This document shows positions 1-10,549 of a stretch of 64,000 nt of DNA, one piece after another; positions within the stretch are counted from its first letter, which is position 1, and every line of letters begins with the position of its first letter. The DNA lies in assembly GCA_031472005.1 (NCBI GenBank), contig PZJY01000005.1, positions 3,286,001-3,350,000 of the forward strand, given 5' to 3'. This DNA is from Tetracladium setigerum. Lineage: Eukaryota; Ascomycota; Leotiomycetes; Helotiales. A program made the translations under genes and the position numbers. The notes under the pieces were generated by a model, which worked only from the letters and a program-made list of their open reading frames with translations, was not told the DNA's origin and did not search any database.

Positions 1-903
1 AGAGGTTGATGCGATCGTCAATGCTGCAAACAACTCCTTATTGGGTGGAGGTGGTGTTGATGGAGCTATACATCGAGCAGCTGGACCAAAGCTTGTGAAG
101 GAGTGTCGGACCTTGGATGGATGCGATACTGGATCTGCCAAAATCACTGGTGCCTACGAGCTACCATGCAAGAAGGTCATTCATGCTGTTGGTCCTATCT
201 ACAGTTCGCGATACCAGGAAGAGAGCGAGGAGGATTTGCGAGGCTGTTACACCACAAGCTTGGAATTGGCAGTTGAGAATGGATGCAAGAGCATCGCATT
301 CAGTGCTTTGAGCACTGGTGTCTATGGATATCCTAGTAATGATGCTGCACCAGTTGCCATCAAGGCAGTCAAGGACTTTTTGGAAGGTGCCGATGGAGAT
401 AAGTTGGAATTGGTGGTCTTCTGCACGTTCGTTCAGAAGGATGTTGATGCCTATGATTACTGGCTACCGTGAGTACATCCTACCTATTTATCATCTGGTT
501 GTCATTTCCTAACGATTTTAGGCAATTCTTCCCACCAACAAATCTGCAGGGTACGGAGGAAGAAAATGTTTCGGAGACAGATGCTATTCAGGAGAAGGAT
601 GCCAAGGAGGATGTCACAGCTGCTGAGAGTGAGTGGGAGGAGGTCGAAGCTGGTGAATCTGCTGAGAATGGACCTTCTGTCGCAGGAGGGGCTCTGAAGG
701 GAGATGAACCTGCGGAATCGCAGGTAGAGCTGAAGGAAATGTTGGCCGATCTCACCACTGACCAGGCAGAGGTGGTGGAGAGAGATGGCTCATCAGCTGA
801 TGAACCGGTAGTGGTTCTTCCCGACGTGCCAGCTACTGAGCCAGTAGAGCAAGGCCCATCACCAAAGAAACACAAAGGAAATGACGAGGAGGTGAAGCCA
901 TGA
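1..903 (+). CDS. Macro-domain protein (ADP-ribose-binding, MACROD-like), 5' partial
   Basis: The 5' end lies outside the window and reading is open from base 2. Exons are <2-468 and 522-903, with a 53-nt GT-AG intron. The visible part begins in the macro-domain core (VDAIVNAANNSLLGGGGVDG), which is the ribose-binding Asn-Ala-Ala-Asn loop followed by the Gly-rich loop. It continues through VIHAVGP and the SALSTGVYGYP phosphate-binding loop. This pattern is typical of MACROD1/2 and bacterial YmdB-like hydrolases, which remove ADP-ribose from proteins or deacetylate O-acetyl-ADP-ribose. After the domain, exon 2 encodes an acidic Glu/Asp/Val-rich tail of about 125 residues ending in a short Lys-rich patch (KKHKGNDEEVKP). 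The tail looks disordered and may aid nuclear targeting or partner binding (inference). Family assignment is firm; the substrate is not known. Confidence 0.92.
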
Positions 904-1219
904 ATATACTAGTTTCTTTGTTGGGGCGTTATATGGTTGGACATCAGGAGAGCAATAGTGACCTGAAATTGTGCGTTGGATTTGAGTTAACGACTTTATG
1001 AGGCATGAATATTAAACGAGACTTTCGAAACTCTTCCATTGTTTTCTTCTTGCAGTAAAAGAATAGGCCAAATTATAGTAAATCCACCAGGAAATAATTC
1101 GAAATATTGTCGATATCCGGATTGAGGAAAGTCCCCCCAATTGAAAGGAGGGGACGGCATCACAGATTACTAGCCTTGGCAGTTATCTCCTTCCTCCCAC
1201 AACTCTCCTTCTTTACAAC
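904..1219. other. Intergenic gap between macro-domain gene and METTL16-like gene
   Basis: Contains the 3' flank of the macro-domain gene and the short promoter of the next gene. No coding potential or repeat was seen. Confidence 0.6.
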
Positions 1220-2777
1220 ATGTCATCAACAATAAACCCATACAAAGATGATGTAGATTTCGCGGCATTGGCTTTGCAAGATTCCGACTTTGCTAAGGTG
1301 TAAGTAATGCCCTGATGAACCGACGCTGCTGTCATTCTCATCTAGCTCTACGTCCAATCTGTCAAACGACGAGTTAACGTCAGTCACAGACTCAAGCCGA
1401 ATGGCCAACTCGATTTCAGCGATCCTCACTCAGTCCAACAACTGACCAAGTCACTCTTGAGAAGGGATTTCGCGCTGAGCCTCTCACTGCCCGATGACCG
1501 CCTTTGTCCTCCCGTATTTCATCTAGCCCATCGAGAGGTTGCTGTTCTGACCTCTCCAGGTTCCAAATCGATTGAATTACATTCTTTGGGTTCAGTCGCT
1601 CCTTGATAGCAGCGACGAGTCGTATTCTGGCCAGTATGAGCCTACAAGAGAGGTTGTCGGAATTGACATAGGAACCGGGGCCAGCTGCATCTACCCCTTA
1701 CTTGGCTGTTCTCAACGACCAAAATGGAAGTTTATTGCTACAGGTGCGATGACAAACTCATTATGAGATTGTTTGTTTGCTAAGTGGAATCAAGATATCG
1801 ATACAAAAAGCCTTGCGTATGCAGGACAGAATGTCAAGGCAAACAATCTTCAAAATCGAATCAAGCTCATCCACACGAAGCCGGAGAGTTTCCTATCGTT
1901 AATTCCATTCGACGACATGGAGTATGTGTCTCGTAGCCTTGATTATATTTTTCCTATGCTAATTACTCGTAGAATTGACTTTACAATGTGCAATCCCCCG
2001 TTCTACTCTTCCGAGGAAGACATGATCACCTCAGCCAACTCAAAGCAACGTCCTCCATTCACAGCCTGCACCGGTTCTGCCAACGAGATGGTGACACCTG
2101 GTGGAGAAGTGACATTTGTGTCACGTATGATTGAAGAGTCTCTTGTCATCAGGGATGGCTGCCAGTGGTACACCTCGATGCTTGGGAAGCTCTCAAGCAT
2201 TGCTCCAGTCGTAGAGATGTTGAAAAGACAGGGAGTTGGGAATTGGGCTGTTACTGAGTTTGTGCAAGGTACCAGGACACGGAGATGGGCTGTTGCATGG
2301 AGCTTTGGAGACCTGAGGCCGAGTATGAGCGTTGCTCGGGGTGTAGGAAGTGTGCAAAAAGGGCTCTTGCCGTTTCCGTCGGAGTATTTATTAGTTGTAA
2401 GTCATGTTCGTAAATGGCAAGACAGATTCTAATGTGTGCAGTTTTCACAGGGGGATTCGATTGTAGCTGGAAAGTATGTTGATGAGACATTATCAACTCT
2501 GCCTCTCAAGTGGATGTGGAAGGTTGAGTCGGGGATGGGTTTAGGGTTCAGCGACGTAGCCATCTGGTCTCGAGCTGCCCGTCGACATGCACCCAAGAAC
2601 CAGGAAGAGCAGAACCCAGAACATGGCTTTGCATTTGGGTTCAAGATCATCGTGGAGCCAACGCTATCGGATGGCGGAAGCCAGATCTGTGTCAGATGGG
2701 TGAAAGGCAATGACTCGGTCATTTTTGAGAGCTTCTGTGGGATGTTGAAGCGCAAAGTAGAAGAATACGGAAGATAA
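1220..2777 (+). CDS. METTL16-type RNA N6-adenosine methyltransferase
   Basis: Six exons: 1220-1299, 1390-1513, 1560-1743, 1795-1921, 1973-2396 and 2442-2777, giving 424 aa; all phases agree. The N-terminus carries the family segment LKPNGQLDFSDP and VPNRLNYILWVQSLLD. The SAM pocket follows as VVGIDIGTGASCIYPLL, and the catalytic NPPF motif sits at about residues 179-182. A later GPGG-like stretch (NEMVTPGGEVTFV) is the usual METTL16 signature. METTL16 and fission-yeast Mtl16 methylate U6 snRNA at its ACAGA box and so tune 5' splice-site recognition; that role is known for the family and inferred here. The first intron was extended to 1300-1389 because the shorter acceptor at 1345 puts the conserved LKPNG segment out of frame. 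The gene is isolated, with no operon-like context. Confidence 0.9.
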
Positions 2778-3426
2778 ACTTCGGACGATTGAATTCGTCG
2801 ATTAAACCAATGATTAATGACATCTACTTGCTGATAATTTGGTACTTAACTTCGACGTCCAATGTACCTGAGTTTTGAGGTATTATGAGAGTGAGGATGA
2901 CTTTTACCCGCTTTCACAGCCTTGTGATAGCCAACAACCCCACCACGTCGGTTTGAGACATCTGACGAGTCGACAACACCCACCGACATACAAACACCTT
3001 CCATCCCTTCCATCGCTTCCATCTATTTAATCTCGACGATCGTTACCATTACTGGCAATTCATTTTATTTTCGGCGAATATCAAGTTCTCGCTCGACTTG
3101 GGAGGAATACAGTTGTTCCTGTTGCCCTGATCCCGAGTTGACCTTCGGATTCACCAAGCGCCTCCCGAAGTACAAAGCTGAGGAAGAGACAGCGCTATCT
3201 GCACACACATCTATTCAGCTTCGGTCCTTCCGAACCTCTGTAATAACTTTTCGACGACTGCTATAATACCCAATACAACCTACAAATCCAGCAACAATAG
3301 ACGGCTCCCCTTTCAAACGAGTCAATCGACGACTGGCGAGCCGAGCCTTATCAAACCAACCAACCTCCTCCTCGAGGTGCCACAGCTCACCAACAACCCA
3401 ACCACAGCTTAATATCGGCCCGTACG
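2778..3426. other. Intergenic region and pyrimidine-rich leader of the 2EXR gene
   Basis: From about 2990 the plus strand is rich in CT/CA tracts, as in long 5' leaders of filamentous ascomycetes. No further gene was seen. Confidence 0.5.
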
Positions 3427-4581
3427 ATGGCGAAGACCGCAGAAATATATTCTCAAGAGGACGCAACAATGGAGGGAGCAACTTCGACCGCCCTCACCGT
3501 CTCTCCCTCTGCAACCTCAGCATCATCCACCGCCTCCCCCGCTCCTCAGTCCAAATCTACGAGACAATTCCTTTCCAAGGCCAAATCAACCCTCACCAAG
3601 CCTTTCTCGACACCTAGACCTCCTTCCGCGAGTGCATCCCATAAGAAATCATCTTCAAAACTCACAAACTTCTTCAAAAGTTCCCATGGAGCTACGAAAT
3701 TCTCTCGTTTCTCCGACCTGCCGTCAGAGATTCGTCTCCAGATCTGGGCACACACAATCACCCCTCGCATCCACGAACTTCACCCATGTGCGAACCTCTA
3801 CAATAACCGCATGACCTTCCGTTCCAACTCGTCCACCACTCCCGCGATCTTCCACGTCTGCCGCGAATCCCGGATGGTAGCGATGGAAAACTACCAATTG
3901 ATGGAATACACACCCCACAGCTCAGCCAATGAGAATGGAAAGGGGATTCTGAGGTTCTACTTTGCGCCTAAGGTTGACACGCTACTGCTGAATAGCTTGA
4001 TGGGGCTGTTTGTTATGTTTATGCTGTTGGAGGAGGTGCATGCCCATGATAGCGTGTTGAATACTGGGGGAGAGACGAGAGGGGTAATGAAGGGGTGGGA
4101 ACGGGTTGCTATCGATGCAGAGCGAGCACAGTTGATAACACTACTAAGTGGAGTGGGTGGGCAATCTCCCCAGCCCAAGTTTAGGAAATTGTTACCAGAC
4201 TTGAAGGAGTTGGTGGTGGCCTTTGATTACACGAGAGGGGGAAAGACGAGGTTCCGAACAAGTGTGTGGCCGGGAGAGGATGGGACAACTTTACGAGCTA
4301 TGAGAGTACCGAGGGGTTATGAGGATGAGTGGGCGGGATTGATGGATGGGTGTTTACAGCCATTGAAAGGGTTTCTGAAGATGGACTATGTGAATGGGGA
4401 AACAATTGTCCCGCGAGATGAGAGAGATAGGGTGGAGGTGGATGAATTGGCCAATGTGCCGGCTATCTCGACAGCCAGGGTAAAGAGGGAGAGATATGTA
4501 CGAGGGGATTTGAGGTATGCCTTTCGATGGAGTTGTTCGTTGTTGGGTGTGAGGCCTAGGTGGGTCTTCAGGAGACTGTGA
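3427..4581 (+). CDS. 2EXR-domain (F-box-like) protein of unknown function
   Basis: Single exon, 384 aa. The first 90 residues are Ser/Thr/Ala/Pro-rich and probably disordered. A 2EXR domain begins near residue 92 (FSRFSDLPSEIRLQIWAHTI) and continues to the family CRESR motif (FHVCRESRMVAM). 2EXR proteins are expanded in filamentous ascomycetes. The domain start resembles an F-box (LPSEIRLQIW), but the family function is unknown. The C-terminal half has no recognised motif. The start was chosen as the first ATG of the open frame; a second ATG at codon 16 is also possible. Confidence 0.8.
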   Translation: MAKTAEIYSQEDATMEGATSTALTVSPSATSASSTASPAPQSKSTRQFLSKAKSTLTKPFSTPRPPSASASHKKSSSKLTNFFKSSHGATKFSRFSDLPSEIRLQIWAHTITPRIHELHPCANLYNNRMTFRSNSSTTPAIFHVCRESRMVAMENYQLMEYTPHSSANENGKGILRFYFAPKVDTLLLNSLMGLFVMFMLLEEVHAHDSVLNTGGETRGVMKGWERVAIDAERAQLITLLSGVGGQSPQPKFRKLLPDLKELVVAFDYTRGGKTRFRTSVWPGEDGTTLRAMRVPRGYEDEWAGLMDGCLQPLKGFLKMDYVNGETIVPRDERDRVEVDELANVPAISTARVKRERYVRGDLRYAFRWSCSLLGVRPRWVFRRL

Positions 4582-4976
4582 AAGAGCATGAGGAACGAGT
4601 ATGAAGAACGACCACGAGGCACGAATATTGAGAAATACTTTGAGTAGGTGGAATAAAAGCTGGACTTGGAATCTGCGAGTTGGGAGGAGTTAGCGATGGC
4701 AAAAGGATGCACCCACGAAATTATGACTTTTGTAAGCATTATGAACTATTCTAGTCAGTCAATCTAGGAAATAGCAATACCATTTTTATTCCTGATCTCC
4801 GTTCGGCTCCTGTGCTTTGCCAACGTGACTTTCAATGCAGTAGTTGGATTTCTTCTCGCGTGTAGAATGCTCTGTATGCTCATGCTATATATAACCCATG
4901 CTTCTTGTATTCCGTCTCCTTCATCCATTTTCATTTCCAAAACAAACCTAATATCTCTTCCCAATACCAACATCTA
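4582..4976. other. Convergent 3' flanks
   Basis: Lies between the 3' ends of the 2EXR gene (+) and the GLTP gene (-). AT-rich, with no gene seen. Confidence 0.5.
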
Positions 4977-5839
4977 CTACCACTTAGCCTCCTTCGTCTC
5001 CAGGAACCCCTTCAAAATACCGACGACCGTAGCCAATGCCGCCAACCACTCCCTCAGCTTTTGCTCGACAAGCTCCTTGCTCTCCCCAAGCTTCTTGTAG
5101 AAATCAACACGGTATGGGACTGCAGTCATGGCCAAGTTGAAGATAGGCTTCACGACGAAAGAGTGGTGTGGTTTTAGGGTCTTGGAGTAGGCGTTTTGGA
5201 AGGAGACGGAGAGTTCTTCGGTGGCGACGGATAGGTTGGCGGAGAGGGCGAGGGAGGTGAATTCTAATCCGCTGTGATGGGGAGGGAGTATTAGTATTGT
5301 TCCTGTTGGAGGGAAAATGAGGAATGAGGGTGTGGAGATGCTAGTGATAGTGTGGGGTGAGGAGGGGACAAACCGAACAAGCCACAACAGTCCCTCGGTC
5401 GCAACATGTTTCTTCGTCTTGAGCTCATTGACGACAAGTTCTTGGATGGTCTCTGATTCGGCTGGGGCTGCAAGTTGGCGATCTCTGAGTTTCTGTTGCA
5501 CTCAATCAGCTATTGTTGGGAAGGGCGGTGGAGGGGGATGCCCATTCGGTACTGTACCTTGACATTGCCCAGCATATCCGACTTTACTACATTGAATGCT
5601 TTGCTTTCGAGAACATCTGCACATTCGTAACTTCATTAGCAAGTCTGCAAACATGGTCATGTTAAAGGTTGGGAAAGGAGGGAGAAAGTTACCGAAGAGA
5701 GTGGTCAAGGACTCGGCTGCAGCAAGGAACTCGCTGGTTGCGACAGCATTGTTCTTTTCCTTGTTGATTGGGACATCGACGAAGGATTGCTTGACGGTGT
5801 CGAAGAAAGTTCCTCCGGGGGGTATGCGGCAGTTGTCAT
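4977..5839 (-). CDS. Glycolipid transfer protein, HET-C2 family, with apparent -1 frameshift
   Basis: Four exons on the minus strand: 5839-5693, 5616-5558, 5492-5374 and 5271-4977. Joined, they total 620 nt, one base short of 207 codons. The likely start is the ATG at 5839, in good context. The GLTP frame (GGTFFDTVKQSFVDVP) begins directly after a run of six C on the coding strand (5817-5822), in the +1 frame. One more base in that run would give a 206-aa protein of normal family length. The rest is a clean GLTP fold: KSDMLGNVKKLRDRQ, WLVRGLEFTSLAL, then HHSFVVKPIFNLAMTAVPYR with the conserved His. HET-C2 of Podospora moves glycosphingolipids between membranes and its alleles drive heterokaryon incompatibility. 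The lesion is either a base-calling error or a real null allele. No alternative ATG or splice route rescues the frame. Confidence 0.85.
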
Positions 5840-6266
5840 TTTGGATTTGAATTTGAGTTGGTTTTGTGGTGTTTTGTTGTAGATGTCGAGATAGAAGGGA
5901 GGTGAGAGTGGTAGTGAGGGGTCATGGTGAAGCTGTGCTGTAACGTGGGGTCTTTTGCCAAGTGTTTTCGGGGAGTCTCCGGGTGCTTCAGGCTGTTTGG
6001 TGTCGTGCTTGGGAAAGAATATATCCTCATTATTCTCATTACAGCTTTAACGACCAGATTGGGAAGATAACGAGTTGCCTGACGTAAATGCAGAAAAGAG
6101 GTATCTTTCATTATTTTCATCTTAATATTTTCAGACTAGTCGTCTGGAGTTCGCATCAAATTCCTGAAAGTATCAAACGTAGCCAACACCCCAACTCCTT
6201 TCCATCGCTGTATATTACACAACCAGATACGCTCCTGTTGTAAAAATCCATATAACACCACATTCA
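5840..6266. other. Intergenic region, GLTP promoter side
   Basis: Holds the GLTP leader. A same-strand upstream reading frame ends in a TGA overlapping the GLTP ATG (5838-5836). Nothing else was seen. Confidence 0.4.
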
Positions 6267-6743
6267 TCACCTTCCTCCTTTCTGCGTCAGACTTGAATTT
6301 GAACTCGTTCCCACCGTCTCATCATAACTTGGCGGTCCGTCAAGCGTATTGTCCATTCTCATCCTCCCATTAGCTTGATGTTCTCCTTCTTCCCTCCAGC
6401 TTTCCTCTTCTTCAATCTCCCTCTCACTGTCCCTCCAATCATTTGAAGTCCTAGACTCTTCCGCCCTCCTATCCTCACTTCCCATCATCTGCCCACTCGC
6501 CTGTTCCCCATATACATCCTCCTCCCTCTTCTCTTTTATAGATTTCTCGGCCTGTTTTTTCTCTTCTATTTTTTGAATGACGAGACCAATAAGCATGGAA
6601 ATTGGACCTTGTCGTCGCGGTCTTCTTCCATAGATGATGGTACCTTCTTGAAGGGGATCAATGCCTAAGCCTCTACCGTATCTTCTTTCCATGTGGCGTT
6701 CGTGGCGACGTTGGCCTCTGGGTTGGCGGCACTCTCGACGCAT
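6267..6743 (-). CDS. Small charged protein with C-terminal PPSY motif (paralogue-like pair, member 1)
   Basis: Single exon, 158 aa, not recognised as a named family. The N-terminus is Arg-rich (MRRECRQPRGQRRHERHMERR). A short hydrophobic patch follows (GPISMLIGLVIQ), then a Lys/Glu-rich segment with coiled-coil character, then an acidic region. It ends with DGPPSYDETVG, a PPxY motif of the kind bound by WW domains of Rsp5/Nedd4 ligases. The protein encoded at 7590-7934 has the same order of parts: a basic Cys/Arg start, a hydrophobic patch and an LPSY end. Both lie on the minus strand with no gene between them, which suggests an old tandem duplication. A role as an adaptor for ubiquitin ligation is only a guess from the motif. 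Confidence 0.55.
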   Translation of the reverse strand: MRRECRQPRGQRRHERHMERRYGRGLGIDPLQEGTIIYGRRPRRQGPISMLIGLVIQKIEEKKQAEKSIKEKREEDVYGEQASGQMMGSEDRRAEESRTSNDWRDSEREIEEEESWREEGEHQANGRMRMDNTLDGPPSYDETVGTSSNSSLTQKGGR

Positions 6744-7589
6744 AATTGAGTGATTGAGTTGAGTACTTGAGTTGAGTACTGTACTTGAGTGGTTGTGTGT
6801 GGTGGATTGATTGAGTGGTTGAATATTGAGTGTGGAGATAGGTAGGTGGTGGTGGATTAGTTTTGTATAGATGTGAAGTGAGTAGATTTAATGGTATTGA
6901 TTGAAGAATTAACCGATTCTTTCACCGATGAGAGACTGTAGTACAATGTGACTGAGATGATCAGGATGCTTTGTTCTCCCTCCCTTCTTCACAGTTACCA
7001 TCCCATCTCTTTATATACAACAAACATTATCTCAACCCCACTACTGTGCTCGCTCACGCCGATAGGACCATAGAAGGACGGGCCTTAAGAAAAATAAGCT
7101 TCACCAAGCATCTGACCCTCCTCGGCGTGGAATATTTCCCAATTGGGTCTGCTTCACGTTGCGTCGTCGTTTGCTGCGCCATACACCGAAGAATGAGTGG
7201 TTTGCGAGACCAATGGGAGGTCATGGTTCGGAAGGTCGGATGCTACGGACGTTAAAAAACTGCGCCTTACACGTTAGGAAAGAAGGTTCGACTTGAGGAT
7301 CAATTATGATGAAATAATGTAGTGCGAAGTGATGGGATGCAACACTTGTTTGTATTGTGCTGTGTTTCTGGGTAAATCAGCTTTCCGTTCGTTCATACCT
7401 TTGTTCACGAAGTCTCGGTCAAATTGAATCTATTTCAACTATACACTCAGTACAGTGTTGGACATTGCATGCAACTTAGCGATAATAATACAGAACCAGA
7501 TCATAAGGTCAATCAATCACTTCCCTCAAACTTTAAAATCCGAACGCTACTCCAATCTTCTCTCTCATCCTCACTCTTCCTCTTCCTCA
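6744..7589. other. Intergenic gap with TTGAG-rich short repeats
   Basis: Bases 6744-6836 repeat the words TTGAG and GAGTACTTGAG several times, directly upstream of the small-protein gene at 6267-6743. The rest is AT-rich, with no gene seen. Confidence 0.45.
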
Positions 7590-7934
7590 CTAGGTCTTCA
7601 TAGCCTGCCTATAGCTCGGCAAACCCGACTCATCTCTCTCAACACCAACATTCCTATATCCATTCTCCTGCCCATCATTGACCCCAGTCCTGAACACCTC
7701 CTTCTCATCTCTAAAACTCTCCCACTGCATCGGATTACCCCGCCTGTCCGCATTCCAGTCCTCCCTCCTCTCTGTTCCATATTCAATCCTCTGTTGCGCT
7801 TGATACTGCCGTGCGCCAAACATCCAACCAAAAACGAGTCCCAAGAGGTGCGGTTGCTGAGCACGTCTCGCTGTGCGTGCTTCGCGGCGTTGTTGGCAGC
7901 GAGATGGGCGGCGATTGCGGTTTCTTTTGCACAT
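7590..7934 (-). CDS. Small charged protein with C-terminal LPSY motif (paralogue-like pair, member 2)
   Basis: Single exon, 114 aa, no named family recognised. It begins with a Cys/Arg-rich stretch (MCKRNRNRRPSRCQQRREA), followed by the hydrophobic patch HLLGLVFGWMFGARQYQ. A polar, Gln/Arg/Asp-rich body follows and it ends with SGLPSYRQAMKT. The layout mirrors the 158-aa neighbour at 6267-6743. The conserved elements are the basic head, a hydrophobic patch short enough to be amphipathic rather than a full transmembrane span, and the terminal Pro-Ser-Tyr. Sequence identity outside these elements is low, so common descent is likely but unproven. The function is unknown. Confidence 0.5.
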   Translation of the reverse strand: MCKRNRNRRPSRCQQRREARTARRAQQPHLLGLVFGWMFGARQYQAQQRIEYGTERREDWNADRRGNPMQWESFRDEKEVFRTGVNDGQENGYRNVGVERDESGLPSYRQAMKT

Positions 7935-9015
7935 TTTGATTAAAATTCGGAGTATTAGTTAGAGGTTTCGAAGGTGTTTGGTGTTTGAATCGAGATGTGT
8001 TGTGTTGGTGTTGGTGATTGAACAGTAGAGGAGTGTTGTCGTCGTGTATTTTGTTTTTTGAGTAGCACCGAGACGATTTGTTTGCGAACTTTTGTTAATC
8101 TGTGATAGAGTAGTTGCTTTGATTGAATTATTGCGATGGCTCTAGATTAAGAATCTCGAGTGAAGAGATTCGACTGCTGTCTTTATAGTATTCCATCTGT
8201 TTTCTACACTCATAGCCATAAACCATACGGCCGAGCCACCACTTGTAAAACCCTCCGGTCAACATAACTCTATAAAGATGCATATTGAAGACGTAATCCC
8301 CACATGCGTGGCCTCTGCAGAGCAGATTTCTGTGGCTGCAGCAGTATCTCGCAATTGGTGGTTTCGGGTTGCTTTGCGCCGACCATTACGGGCGTAATTC
8401 TTCGGGAGTGAACAATCACTCAAACGATCCTCAACATGTTGCCTTGTGAGCGCAGTAGACATCAAGAAGATCCTAAATGTTTGATTTGGGACTTTATTTT
8501 AGTCACTTAATCGTGTAGGGCAGTCAACACGGATAATGCCTTTAATGTTGTGGTCGAGTGACGAGTGGGCGAATAGCCTAGAGTAGAGCCTTCGTTGAGA
8601 TGAGAAAACCTGCAAAGAAATATTTATGCTGACTTTCAAGCTTTGGGTATTCGTACGAATTATCAATTATAGCTATTGTATCTAGGTAAGAATATCATAC
8701 CCTATCTTTTAGTAAAAAGCACTTTTGATTACCAGAAACTCCCGGCGGTTTTGTTTTGCACGTCCTGTGCCCATCCTCGTACAGAAGACTCGAATGCCAG
8801 CTCGGTCTTTATGTGAAGTCGTATCGAGTGGAGTATGTTGTAGTTGAATGTTGTCAGTACCTTCGGTACCCCTTCTAACTTCCTTCAAATCTGCCTGGCT
8901 CTCCACCTGACAAAAGGAAACTGTTCATCCAGCTCCACACTTCGAATCGACTCAACGCTTTTCCCAAACCATTTGGAAATACCACGTCAACCATATCCCC
9001 TCGTCGTCAAAACAG
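7935..9015. other. Intergenic gap
   Basis: No reading frame with family features and no repeat of note. Confidence 0.5.
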
Positions 9016-10549
9016 TCAACCGCCATTTCCACGTGCGCAGGCCGTGTCTCCAATCCAGTCAAACGCCATTTTCAGCCCTTGCTCCCGACAAAACTCCCTC
9101 AACCTGGTATCACCCAGGTATACCACTTTCTGAATAAGTGCAGCCCTTTGCCTCTCTTTCATTCTCCTCTTGACGTTCTCATCCGCTCTCTTTCTGAGTT
9201 CGTATTTCCTCTTGAATGGTGTTCGGATGGATGGTCTTCGAAGCGTTTCGCATAGGTCGATCGCATCAAGGAGGGCACAGTTGGCGCCTTTGCCGAGCAT
9301 TGTTGAGATACTGTTTCATTCAACTCCTGTTAGTATGTTTTTTTTTCTTTGAGAGAGGTGGGTATTCGTCAGGTTTTGAGAAGAACATACTTGAATACCG
9401 CATCACCAACCAGGGTAACGGTGCCACTATCCCACTTCTTCACAGCCTGAGAGTCCCTTACCACATGTACCCAAGCTGTATTGACCAAACAACTCTCCGT
9501 CAGTTGAACAATCCTCTGATCCATCCCTTTGTCTGCTCGCACTCTGGCCAAACATTCTTCCTTTAGCTCTGTGGGCGACATCTTGGTGGGGTGCTTCGTG
9601 CGGTTCGTAAACTCGTGGAGAGGGCTACCATAGCCGTACATGATGAAGGACTCATCGTTGGTAATGTCGGTCTCCGAAAACTTGGTCGCATAGGTTTTCT
9701 GAGGGTTAACCCAAGTGTGGATCATGATATTTTGATTCTTAGGACATAGTGCCTGCATTGAATGTCAGCATGAACATTTGAACGTCAAAGAATCAACAAA
9801 CCATAGCAGCAGAGGGAGTAGGAAGTAAACCAGCCGTTTCCTTCGTCAGTGGAATCTTGAAATAAATCACCGCCAAATCTGTGTCCACAACCTTCGCCTG
9901 AGGAATCAACTGCTTCCTCACTTTCGATCCCGCACCATCGGCACCGATTAGCAAGTCGCAGTCATCCGTTGTTCCGTCTTCGAAGTACATTCTAATCGTA
10001 CCATCTGGCTGCTTTTGATATTTATGAAAAGACTTGCCGAGGCGAAAGAAGGAGGATGAGCGATGGAGAAGAGCCTTGCGGAGTAGGAAGCGAGACACGG
10101 AGTAGGAATCTCGCATTTCTGGAGGGTCGAAGGAGAACATATTTGTCCCATTACTTGGTTCGTTGTCAGTGACTTGCGTGTGACTGCTGGATACTTGGAT
10201 GTGAATAGGTTTACCTCTTGATAAACTGCAACTCCTGTCCCTCATGTGGCTGCACCCCCATACTGCCCACGATCCTGGACCAAACATCGCTCGGAAGCAT
10301 GGCATGTAGATTTTGCAACACAAAATATGAAAGCATGACCCGATACCCTGACAAACGATCAACGGCATCTACACTCTTCTCATAGACGGTGACTTGAATG
10401 TGTGGTGCATCTTGAAGAAGTTGACCAATGGTAAGACCGGCAATTCCTCCACCTATGACACCAATTCGGAGGGGAGACTCGCCGCCTTTCGAACTAAAAG
10501 ATGACCAGGAGGAAGAGGAGGAGGACTGTGGAGGAGAAGAGGTAGACAT
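9016..10549 (-). CDS. FAD-dependent monooxygenase (salicylate-hydroxylase type)
   Basis: Four exons on the minus strand: 10549-10215, 10153-9802, 9752-9391 and 9310-9016, giving 447 aa with all phases consistent. A Ser-rich N-terminus precedes the dinucleotide-binding motif RIGVIGGGIAGLTIG (about residues 28-42). The mid-protein fingerprint is CDLLIGADGAGSKVRKQ, and the FAD ribityl motif is TVTLVGDAV with Gly345-Asp346, followed by MLGKGANCALLDAIDL. These three motifs in this order define group A flavoprotein monooxygenases, which hydroxylate aromatic or polyketide-like substrates using NAD(P)H and O2. There is no signal peptide, so it is probably cytosolic. No biosynthetic partner gene lies next to it, so the substrate cannot be inferred. 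The gap upstream (10550-13333) is gene-poor. Confidence 0.88.

Noticed and set aside
5836..6120. 94-codon minus-strand frame ending at the GLTP start codon
   Set aside because: It lies in the GLTP leader, is low in complexity and has no family resemblance. At most it is an upstream ORF.
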